From: Aspidapion aeneum
Taxonomy: Eukaryota; Arthropoda; Insecta; Coleoptera; Brentidae
NCBI GenBank assembly: GCA_963576565.1
Contig: OY755046.1
Coordinates: 51,516,786-51,580,785, forward strand
Direction: 5' to 3'
DNA: 64,000 bases
Below, piece by piece: positions 56,101-64,000 of the stretch; positions within the stretch are counted from its first letter, which is position 1; each line of letters starts with the position of its first letter. The notes beneath the pieces are model-generated. The model made no database searches, was not told where the DNA came from, and saw nothing but the letters and a program-made list of their open reading frames with translations. The translations under genes were made by a program, and so were the position numbers.

Positions 56101-59034
56101 GGACACGCGACCGGCAAGGCTTTTAACTACTAACCTACCCCAAATCAAAACAAACTCATACGTCTTCACTGGGGATAGAACCGGCAACACGAAGGATGGG
56201 CAACGAATGTTTTCGCGCGATGAATATGACCGACGTCAACTAAAAGAAACATTCCTCCCTCTCCCGCGCGAAAACAGCCACCCATACACCGCTGAAAACG
56301 GGTGAAATTAAAATCTTGTCCCGCGCGGTACTGCCAGCTTGTAATTATTTACGTTAAAAAAGTTTTAGATAGAAAGATTTAACTTTTTTTAAATAAATCA
56401 ATTAAAAATACTGTTTGTTGTGTAATTTTGGGAGGGCACTGCCCCATTGCCCTCACTCTAGCAGTAGCCACTGCAGGTGACGTAGATTTTTTAATCTGAT
56501 TACAGTTGACCAGTCAGGTTCAATTAGCTTTCCAATTCTGTAGATAACCTGTGTAAAAGTATAAAGACCTTGGGAAAAACCCTAACCGGTGCTCCAGAGG
56601 CAATATACAAGCCTTTGTTTATAAACTAGTTATTTAGAAACGTGACACAAAACAGAAATTTTTCTACTTTTCTACACATCCCCCTGCTCTGTTAATACAC
56701 TTTTCCCAACGGTTTGACAGTTTCTCAATCCCGGTTTCATAAAAGGAAGCTGGGCAGGTATCTAACCAGTTGCGCACGAATGCCTCCACCTCTTCATTGG
56801 TCTGAAATTGCTCGCCTCCCAGTGAATCTTTGAGTGGGCCAAACATATGAAAATCTCAGGGTGACAAATCTGGACTGTGTGGAGGGTATTCCAGCACAGT
56901 CCAGTGCATTTCATTGATTTTGGCCTGTGTTAAAGGTGCCGTATCAGGTCTAGCGTTGTCATGCAGGATCAACACGTCTTGGATGGGGTGTGCTCTCCTC
57001 TTTTGGCGATAATCAAGCCTTGCCTGGTCGAGTAAGTTGCAGTAGCAAGCCTTTATTGTTATTCGCTCGTGCAAAAAATCGACCAACAAAACTCCTCTCC
57101 AGTCCCAGAAAACGGTCGCTAAAACTTTGCCTGCAGAAATGATGGTACACGGACGATGTGTGTGACTCACGTTGTCGACACGCTCACGGCCGTCGTTAAT
57201 TTCTTTGCACCAAGTTTTTACAAGTACCCACGAAAGCGTCTTATTTCCGAACTGTGCTCGCAATCTGCATCGAATTTCAGCAGCATTTAATGATTATTCT
57301 TTGCGCAACACTGCTGTGTACTTTCTTCTCGCTCATTGCGATTACTCCTGGCCAAATGAGCATCGCGGCACTACCAGCCGCCTACATGCTGCTGAATATC
57401 CCTACTCCAAAATTATAATGGCCACGTTCATCTTGAATGATTTTTCCGTTAGTGAGTTTAAAAGGCTTGTTTATATTTGATCCACCCTCGTATAATCAGC
57501 TGTTTCCATAGAGTGCCCTATTGCGTGGGACTGTTTAGTTACAACTATTTGCCAATATACAAAAATTTGCACACGATCACCCGTTGATTCAGGCGATATA
57601 GGTCTTAAACTTGACAAGCATGTAATTTTGGAATAGGATATAGTCCTTGCTAAAGGCAGTTATACTTTTGTCACGTTTCCAGCCTCTTTATTTATCATAT
57701 GCGTAATGACAGCAACAACTTTTTTTTCTAAGAAGCGGCATGTCTTTGAGTTGTTTTAACTTGTGCGTTTTTTGTCAACCTAGAGTTAGCATCCTTTTGT
57801 GCCGAGACAGTGACAGGTTTATCTTTAATTTTATACGGAGATAACATATTTACTTGTTATATGTTTTTGGAAAGGAAATATGTTTATGTTTTAATCACAA
57901 AATATTTGAACTGCTCAATTCGCACTTCAATTTGTTGTTTAATATATTTATTTTGTTTTAGGATTTAGCGTGTCCCTTATAGCACCAGCAGCAGGAGTTT
58001 ACCTTGCAGAAACATCAGACCCAAGTTTCCGATCGCTTTTACTGGCCCTTCTGGCATTTGGCATCTCATTTGGGATTTTTTTGTCCCATTTACTTGGGAT
58101 ATTCCTAGCTTGGAGATACGTAGCGTTGTTATGTTGTATTCCTATTATCTTAGCGTTGGTTTTGATGCTCTTTGCACCTGAAAGTCCTGCGTTTTTGATA
58201 AAAACTAATAGAACTCAATTGGGACAAGAATCATTTTACTGGTGTCGTGGAAATGATACAGAATCCGAAAAAGAGTTAAACGTATTGCTTGAAAAAAGAG
58301 TAAATATCATCGAAGAACAAACAGTTAAAAGCAATTTTAAAATATATTTAAAACCCGAATTTGTAAAGCCTCTTTTAGTGATGTTAGTTTTTTTCTTTAC
58401 GTTGCAATGGTGTGGAACAAACGCTTTGGTTTTTTATATGGTAGACATTTTAGAATTATCATTAGGAGCTGAAATAGACAAAAATTTATCGATGGTAGCT
58501 ATAGATTTAATAAGAGTGATTTTCTCTTTAGTTGCATTATATCTACAAAATAAACTACCTCGTAGATCTCACGCGTTTTATTCTATTTTAGGTGTTTTAG
58601 TCTCTCTAATATTTTTATCGGTAACTTTATTTGCCAATAGATATTTCCCTATTATTCTAGAAAGATACAACGCTGTGATTTTGGTGTTATTTGTTAGTTA
58701 TATGATATTTTTAAGTATAGGCTTAAGTTCTCTGCCTTGGACTATAATTGGAGAAGTATTTCCATTAGCTTCCAAGGGGATGGGGAATGGAATAACGACA
58801 TGTATAAATTTTGTCTTTATTTTTTCCGTTGTAAAATCTACTCCAGTCTTATTTAAAGTTGTAGGAAAGGATATTGCGTTTTTAGTGTATTCAATATGTA
58901 CTTTCGTAGGTTTAGTAATTTTAGGAATTTTTCTACCAGAAACTAAGGATAAGCCACTACATGAAATTGAAGAGAGTTTTAAAAGGACTGAAAATAAAAG
59001 AAACAACCAAATACAGCCTAGATTAAACAATTGA
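53013..59034 (+). CDS. MFS sugar transporter, Tret1-like (gene 2)
   Basis: Exons 53013-53148, 53990-54163 and 57962-59034 (GT-AG, phases match) give 460 residues with 12 predicted helices. Marks: helix 1 LLTVSLGMIEGFSAIFLPQL, loop 2-3 GGYTMEIIGRKVTHI, APAAGVYLAETSDPSFRS, FAPESPAFLIKTN, helix 7 QWCGTNALVFYM, loop 8-9 LQNKLPRRSHAF, helix 10 LPWTIIGEVFP and the final FLPETKDKPLHEIEESF. Family motifs are looser than in gene 1: QxxGIN has become QWCGTN, GRR has become PRR, and PETRGK has become PETKDK. Substrate or affinity may therefore differ. The first intron of the visible part matches gene 1 in place and phase; the later ones do not. The 5' exon with the start codon is not identified. Decayed 3' copies follow. 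Confidence 0.9.
53285..53632. mobile_element. Foldback MITE in intron 1 of gene 2
   Basis: CACTGCATTGTTTTGTTGACAAGAT...TCAAAAAAGTGTTAAAATG at 53306 pairs with its inverted copy at 53540-53605. Noncoding. Confidence 0.75.
53800..53960 (-). repeat. GGGGTAATTACC dispersed repeat, copy 2
   Basis: Reverse complement of the copy at 47400-47580, including GGTCGACGAAAATATTATT and the G/C-runs. It ends about 30 bases before the exon at 53990, so it occupies the space where the branch point should be. Confidence 0.7.
53990..54163 (+). CDS. Transporter gene 2, exon with helices 2-4
   Basis: Acceptor AACTTTTAG, donor TCAG/GTAAAG. 174 nt. Ends LLARSIS plus one base. The donor overlaps the border of a MITE. 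Confidence 0.85.
54169..54344. mobile_element. 176-bp MITE abutting the splice donor
   Basis: Inverted ends GCTACGTTTACATTTGGAGA (about 26 bp) with a second inner palindrome of TAGTGGCGGAAA/TTTCCGCTAGTA words. Left flank GTAAA (54164-54168) and right flank GTAAG (54345-54349) look like a 4-5 bp target duplication of the intron's own first bases. Confidence 0.88.
54502..54810. mobile_element. 309-bp hAT MITE with perfect 8-bp duplication
   Basis: Ends CAGTGGCGGATCCAGG and CCTGGATCCGCCCCTG, flanked by GTAGACGC at 54494-54501 and 54811-54818. Noncoding, in intron 2 of gene 2. Confidence 0.94.
54819..56098. other. Intron of gene 2, no gene seen
   Basis: GGGCCG(G/T)TGCCTTATG is repeated in tandem at 55440-55485. 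Otherwise unremarkable. Confidence 0.4.
56099..56305 (+). CDS. Doubtful 68-codon ORF in the intron
   Basis: ATG to TGA, less AT-rich than its surroundings. The peptide is MDTRPARLLTTNLPQ..., then FSRDEYDRRQLKETFLPLPR. No known motif. It could be a retrocopy fragment or a chance frame in a transposon remnant. Confidence 0.2.
   Translation: MDTRPARLLTTNLPQIKTNSYVFTGDRTGNTKDGQRMFSRDEYDRRQLKETFLPLPRENSHPYTAENG
56640..57492 (-). mobile_element. Internally deleted mariner element on the minus strand
   Basis: The 5' terminal repeat TACGAGGGTGGATCAAATATAAACAAG begins at about 57492 after TA. The transposase starts MSEKKVHSSVAQR, shifts frame, then reads AAEIRCRLRAQFGNKTLSWV and KTWCKEINDGRERV. It skips roughly 100 residues to VFWDWRGVLLVDFLHE. 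Next comes LILHDNARPDTAPLTQAKIN (second Asp), then VLEYPPHSPDLSP, a TGA stop near 56850 in place of Ser, and DFHMFGPLKDSLGG with the third Asp, ending near 56664. It is inside intron 2 of transporter gene 2, in antisense. Confidence 0.9.
57493..57961. other. End of intron 2 of gene 2, no gene seen
   Basis: It ends in a pyrimidine-rich TTTATTTTGTTTTAG acceptor at 57961. Confidence 0.5.
57962..59034 (+). CDS. Transporter gene 2, last exon (helices 5-12)
   Basis: 1073 nt without the two introns that gene 1 has in this part. Stop TGA at 59032-59034. The split Gly codon joins LLARSIS-G-FSVSLIAP. Confidence 0.93.
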
Positions 59035-59104
59035 ACAAGGAATTTTATTTAATACAATATATCCCTTGTTTTACTTTCACATGTTATACATTTGTTTTAA
59101 GAGA

Positions 59105-59640
59105 ATGACACAAAATTCGAAAAATACCTTAAAAATATGTCTAATACCTAAGTTTATAAAACCTCTTTTAGTCATGCTAGTTGTTTTCTTTACATTGCAA
59201 TGGTTTGGAACAAACGCTTAAGTTTTTTATAAAGTGGATTCTTTAGATATATAATTAGGAGCTCAAACAGACAAAAATATTTCGATGATAGCTATAGATT
59301 TAATAAGAGTGATTTCCTCTTTAGTTGCATTATACCTACAAAATAAGGTCGAACCAAACCGAACCGAACCTTGTAGATCTCACGCCAATTATTCTATTTT
59401 AGGAATTTTAGTATCTCTAATATTTTTATCGGTAACTTTATTTGCCAAAACGTATTTCCCTGTTATTCTAGAAAAATACAACGCTGTGATTTTAGTGTTA
59501 TTTGTTAGTTAGATGGTATTTTTAAGTATAGGCTCAAGTTCTCTAGGGTATAGCGACGTGTATAAGTACTAAAGTTAAAAAGAAACAACCAAATACAGCT
59601 TTGAAACAATTTAACAAGGAATTTTATGTAATAATAAAAA
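59105..59640 (+). pseudogene. Decayed tandem copy of gene 2 3' half
   Basis: CATGCTAGTTGTTTTCTTTACATTGCAATGGTTTGGAACAAACGCT matches helix 7 of the functional exon, with TTG to TAA at 59219. A 220-base deletion removes helices 10-12. The tail (GAAACAACCAAATACAGC...AACAAGGAATTTTAT) includes the 3' UTR. (CCGAA)n replaces 8 bases at 59347-59372. Confidence 0.9.
59347..59372. repeat. (TTCGG)n tract at a pseudogene breakpoint
   Basis: The functional paralogue reads AAAATAA-ACTACCTC-GTAGATC. The copy reads AAAATAA, 26 bases of CGAAC-type repeat, then GTAGATC. Confidence 0.9.
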
Positions 59641-59729
59641 AAATTTCTCCTGTTAATTTTAAGTAAGTGCTGAATAAATTGTTAGAAAAATTATTAAAAC
59701 GAACTGTCATTTTTTTTAAATCTGTGCCT

Positions 59730-59935
59730 CCAATCTGAGTTTATAAAATATCTATTTAGTTGCATTAATGTTCTCTTAAGACGGTTTTACACCTGTGAAA
59801 TAAACTACTTCGTCGTCCATTTGAGGTGTATTTGTCTGTCAAAAAACTTTAGCAGCAATATTATTTGCCGACGATATTCCTCTGTTATTCTAGAAGCATA
59901 GAAGATGTGAGTGTTATTTGTTAGTTAGTTAAGTC
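59730..59935 (+). pseudogene. Second, more decayed copy fragment of gene 2
   Basis: GTTTATAAAATATCTATTTAGTTGCATTAATGTT, ATTATTTGCCGACGATATTCC and TGTTATTCTAGAAGCATAGAAGATGTGAGTGTTATTTGTTAGTTAG correspond to scattered pieces of the last exon. Confidence 0.65.
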
Positions 59936-60272
59936 AAAGTTTACACAATTAAAATATAAGTTGCTGCACTTGTCAAAAATAAATGAAAATATAGAGATCA
60001 AACGCGTCACGACGTAGGCTTTCGCTGGTCGTAAATTATCAAGCAACCCCTCGACAACACGAGCCATAGTGTACTACGCGGCCAAGATCTACCAGCCACT
60101 AACCCGCTGCAGAACAGGTATGCGATTCGGCGTTGGATGTCGGCCGCCAGCTCAAGTGAAGCAACTTATATTTTATTTGTGTAAACTTTGGTTAAGTTGT
60201 GAAATTTACACGAGTGTTAATGGCAAAAAAAGATATCAGACACTAATAGCTCAGTTATATTATAAATTTACC
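59936..60272. other. No gene seen
   Basis: A GC-richer patch (60005-60155) with a GCAGAACAG/GTATGCG donor-like site, but no reading frame I can support. Confidence 0.4.
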
Positions 60273-61610
60273 TAGAAAAAAATAGGTAGAAGCTCGACTT
60301 TTGTATAATTATTCCTTAGCATCTGGGACATATCCCCACATATTCTTCGCCAAAATCCTCCCTGAGCTTCGCTAGATAATTCCCCAAATGTTCTAAAAAT
60401 CAGTTTTTTTGGTTCTTTCGAAAACTAATAACTTTTTCAAAAAAAGTCAAAAGTGAAAAAATACGCAAAATCATTCGATCTATACTACAAAATAAAGAAA
60501 AAGACCTAACCTAACATTTTTAAAAATATATTTTAAAAAAAATTATTTAATTTTTTTCCCACTCTGTAGATAATTTATTTTAAAATGTTAATACTTAACA
60601 ATATTAAGTTTGATCTCCACTTGTTTTAGACACCATTTGCTAGAATTTAGTTTTTGTTTTTTTTAAGTCAAACAAGTTTCAGTAAGGGTTAGGAAAGTAG
60701 TTAATACTAGCCGGACAACCATTGGGATTTTGCAAATTTAATTTTTGTACAATTAGGAACTGTACGAGACAAAAAAGCGTACTATTAAAAATATTAAATT
60801 TCCAGTTAGAAACAGTGTTAAAATACGCGCAAACGGGCACACTTTTATTTTATTTCATATTCCAGCTTAACAGGTATTAAAATAATTTTTAGAAAAAATT
60901 ACAAAAAATAGTGTTTGACTAAACTTAAATGTGACAAAGGGGTTTAGAAAAAATAAATGGAACAAAAAGGCAATGATCTCTATCATAAGGGTAGTTTATT
61001 ATGGGTTGAAAATTATAAACAGTGTTAACAAATACTCATGTTAATATGCAAATTTTAGTTTTTTATGTCAAGATTTTTCGCCAAGGTCGTCAAAAACTAG
61101 GCTTTATGTACATGGATAAATTATTTTTTATAGATATCTTAGTAACTAATGCTTTTATTATACATATATATTTAGGAAAAAATCATGATACAACGACTGT
61201 TCGGTAAAACTTTATGTATTCATGTTTATAATTTTAAACCCTTAAAAAACCACCCTTAGGTTCCATTTATTTTGTTTAAACCCCTTTGTCCCATTAAAGT
61301 TTAGTGCAACACTATTTTTGCTATCAATAGCAGTTTGGCTGGAATTTCAAATATAATAAAAGTGTGCACATTTGCGCATATTTTAAAGTTGTTTCTAGCT
61401 AGAAGTTCAACTTTTTTTATGTACGTTTTTTTTCTCATACGGGCTTAATTATATAAAAATATTTTTTTTCATGTCCCATTGGCGGTCTGGATATTACTGA
61501 CATCTATCTAGCGAAGCTCAAGGGTGATTTTGGCGAAGAATATGCGGGGATGTGTCCCAAACGCTAAGGAATAATTATACAAAAATCAAGCTTGCACCTA
61601 TTTTTTTTCC
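60273..61610. mobile_element. ~1.3-kb foldback element
   Basis: The left end GAAAAAAATAGGTAGAAGCTCGACTTTTGTATAATTATTCCTTAGC and the right end are inverted copies. So are CCCCACATATTCTTCGCCAAAATC, CACACTTTTATTxTATTTxxxATTCCAGC and GACAAAGGGGTTTA further in. The centre lies near 61.0-61.2 kb. Noncoding. Confidence 0.88.
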
Positions 61611-62930
61611 AAATTTCAGGGTTCGGTTCGGTTTTTTCTATTTTATTATGTATACGTTTAAAAAAAAATAGTAACTTCTCTAGAATAATAACTAGTTTGT
61701 AGTAAAATGTTCTACGTGCGAGATTTGGAATTGCAATTTTCTTATAAATTCCATATTGTTTATATTTTGTACAAGAAAATTTCCCATAATCAGATTTAAT
61801 TCCGAAATTTAATTTCATGTTAATGCAAGTGAAAAAGTTTCCTTACTTCACATTGACTAATGTGCTTATTGAGATTGATTGGCTATTGATGAAAATATAA
61901 TGTCTTTTTAAAATAGTTATTTTTGTCAAATAATACCGACAAAACTACGCACAGGTTACGTTACGTTTTATATGTTTTGGGGAAATTCTTCTATTAACGT
62001 CATAACTACTGAATGACTTTAGCCTAATTCACCATCATATATAGGGTGTCCCAAATTTCCTGTTTTTGCACGATAAAAAAAATTGACTTCGATTAAAGCA
62101 AATTGCTTTAAAGTAAAATAATTTGTGCTTTCCCATTCACAAAGAGAATATTTTCTTGATATAGCACAAAAAAGTCTTGCCTCTTTATTTTAATGTAAAA
62201 CAGAAATTAATTAAATTATAAATTAGAACTGAATTAATCTAAGGCACCGTTTTTTCCGGAAGCAAAATATTACTTATACTGAAACAAAACAATTAAATAA
62301 GAAAAATAAAGTCTCATTTCAAGATTAAACGTTATGTTGAACTAAAAAGAAATATTTTAATTCAACAAATTGTTTTAAAGTAAAACAATTATTTATTCAA
62401 GAAAAGAACTTGTTTCCCTTGTAGACAAAAATTTTTACCGTATGGTGGTGTTTTAAGTGTTTCCAGGGGATATAGCAAAAACTGTGCCCCACTTACGAGG
62501 GTCAAAAAAAGGTTAAAGGTAAACAGCGCTGGTTTATCCTATAGGCACTTGCCTAGGGCGGGTAGCCTCAAGGAAGCCCGCAGGGCCCTTGTTTAAAAAC
62601 TCAATTTAACTTTAAATTTATTGTGATGAAAAAAAATGCAAGAATAATTTAAACAAGATTTTTTTGAATTTTGTTTTTTTTTTTTGAAAACTGCTATTTA
62701 AATCTAGGTATTTAATAGAATTGTCTAAACTATGGTGCCAAAGTTTTATCTATGCATTTTTGTACAGGTAATCATGCAAATTGAAGGGGGCACATAGGAA
62801 GTGCATAAACTGCATTGTCTTATGTAAATCTAAATTTATTTTAGTACAGTTTTTTGTGTGTTTGTTTCAGCCAAACTTTCTTTCCGACGAAACAAATTTT
62901 TTTGAGATAAGCCTGAAACGTGTTATTTGG
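61611..62930. other. No gene seen
   Basis: (TTCGG)2 at 61619-61632. A TATATAGGGTGTCCCAAATTTCCTG transposon-like end at 62039 has no visible partner. A GC-richer phrase CACTTGCCTAGGGCGGGTAGCC is at 62547. Confidence 0.4.
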
Positions 62931-62934
62931 GTAT

Positions 62935-63345
62935 ATTTTTACATATTTTAGCAATATCGTCGTGACGTCAATTTGTGTGTGTGTGTGTGTATGTCTGTCC
63001 GTAACACGATAGCTCCTAAACCGCTGAACCGATGTTTATGAAATTTCGAGGTAAGTTTTTGATACTGTGACGAGTTGATTAGATTTTGGTCAAAATCTAT
63101 TAATGCTAATGACAGTTTTTTGACAATTAAAAACTTTAAAAAATGCTACATTTTTAACGGAGCATCGTATAAATATACAATTTTCGGAATATAGTAGACT
63201 ACATTTTGCTCAATAATTCGTGTTATAACAAAACTTCGTAAGAGCTTCAGTTTCTCAGATATTTACAAAAAACTGTTTTCAAGGCTGATATATTATCATG
63301 GCTTCATTTGAATGTGCTAATTGGCTAGCTAGGGAAGTATCATGG
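62935..63345 (+). repeat. Dispersed repeat with AAACCGCTGAACCGAT module, copy 3 (longest)
   Basis: (GT)n head at 62967-62984, then TAACACGATAGCTCCTAAACCGCTGAACCGAT, GACGAGTTGATTAGATTTTGGTCAAAA, GCTAATGACAGTTTTTTGACA, TTTTCGGAATATAGTAGACTACATTTTGCTCAATAA and GGCTGATATATTATCATGGCTTCA. Confidence 0.87.
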
Positions 63346-63514
63346 ATCTATTAATTTACCTTTATATTCTTTGTATTTTTTATATTATTTGTTTCTATTT
63401 AAAATGTGAAATTTATTTACTGGATTTTATATATTTTAAAATGATCTTATTAATAAATTAATTTAAAGTAAAGAGTTAGTTAAAAAATTAATTATTAAAA
63501 ATAATGAAAAATAA

Positions 63515-63740
63515 GACGAGACCCCATAATGCCGAATTTTATGCTACAGTCGAACTTCTCCAACTCGAACCTCTATAACTCGAACCTTTGCACTTTTTAT
63601 ATGTATTTTAACCTCCAACTCCAATTTCTATAACTCGAACTGTTTTGGTTGTCCCTTTAAGTTCGAGTTATAGAGGTTCGACTGTATTTTATTTTGTTTT
63701 GTATGAAAATATCTCAAAATTCTTGGGCTTGGGTGCGCCC
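63515..63740 (-). repeat. GGGCGCACCC dispersed repeat, copy 3, split
   Basis: In reverse: GATATGGGCGCACCCAAGCCCAAGAATTTTGAGATATTTTCATAC, then, after an insertion, AGCATAAAATTCGGCATTATGGGGTCTCGTC. Confidence 0.75.
63547..63684. mobile_element. 138-bp pogo/Tigger-type MITE, TA duplication
   Basis: Ends CAGTCGAAC and GTTCGACTG with flanking TA. Inner copies of CTCGAACCTCTATAACTCGAAC form longer inverted repeats. It is nested in the GGGCGCACCC repeat. Confidence 0.88.
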
Positions 63741-64000
63741 ATATCAATTAATAACTTACAAGTTAGCGAAACTTAATTTTAAGTAAAAAATTTTAATAAC
63801 CAGGTGGAAAAAAATTCCATCGAATTTAACACCGTTTAATTTTCAAAATTGCGGTAATTTTATTACTTTTTTAAAGAAAATAACAGTATTTGCGTTTAAG
63901 TGGTAAGATTTTTTTATTTATTTGATATTTAATGAGGCGAGTGTCAGGGATTAATTATTAAAAAAAACGTATTTATTATTAGTTATATTCAAAAAAACTT
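63741..64000. other. No gene seen
   Basis: AT-rich sequence to the end of the window. Confidence 0.4.

Noticed and set aside
1..64000. CRISPR arrays, tRNA or rRNA genes
   Set aside because: No regular spacer-repeat layout and no cloverleaf seen. The only tRNA-like piece is the 15-nt tRNA-Tyr end serving as the BEL primer site.

Overview
This is an AT-rich eukaryotic window, almost certainly from an insect (a beetle is possible, but that is only inference). The evidence is genes split by short GT-AG introns, two sugar-transporter genes of the insect trehalose-transporter (Tret1-like) type, and very many insect-style transposons: mariner, hAT, BEL/Pao, RTE/Jockey-like LINEs, Penelope-like and foldback MITEs. 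There is no bacterial or organellar signature. I recognise no tRNA, rRNA or CRISPR.

Layout. 0-12.5 kb: repeat-rich DNA with fragments of three unrecognised minus-strand gene models (exons at 4251-4052 and 1967-1735; a three-exon acidic protein at 10836-9925; a possible single exon at 12435-12346), a mariner relic, several foldback elements, a hAT remnant with 8-bp target duplication and a Penelope-like relic. 12.9-21.6 kb: an old inverted-repeat element, invaded by a 265-bp foldback MITE and then by a complete, very young but coding-defective BEL/Pao retrotransposon (minus strand, 14064-21166, LTRs differing at one base in 662, 5-bp target duplication). 21.7-22.1 kb: a small intact minus-strand ORF of unknown function. 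22.6-37 kb: LINE, mariner and MITE fragments and dispersed repeats, often nested.

38.5-43.3 kb and 53.0-59.0 kb: two tandem plus-strand MFS sugar transporters (about 461 and 460 residues from the exons visible; a short first exon is not identified for either). They share the position and phase of the first intron in the visible exons but differ in all later introns. Each is followed directly by decayed tandem copies of its own 3' coding half (43.3-44.9 kb and 59.1-59.9 kb). The first gene's second visible intron carries a four-copy tandem array of a transposase N-terminal fragment. The second gene's second visible 5' splice site abuts a MITE whose target duplication looks like the donor itself. 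Between the genes lie an eight-copy ~165-bp satellite (46.0-47.4 kb), a mariner relic, an RTE LINE split by a hAT MITE, and more repeats. 60-64 kb is noncoding and includes a ~1.3-kb foldback.

The most distinctive cross-window signal is a dispersed (TTCGG)n pentamer. It occurs as two to seven units at eight or more places, several inside transposase, LINE or pseudogene coding sequence. In one case it replaces bases that are intact in the neighbouring functional paralogue. It resembles insect telomere repeats (TTAGG/TCAGG) and could be a repair-inserted or telomere-like sequence. I find no convincing undescribed multi-gene system here. The interest lies in genome dynamics and in the transporter pair.
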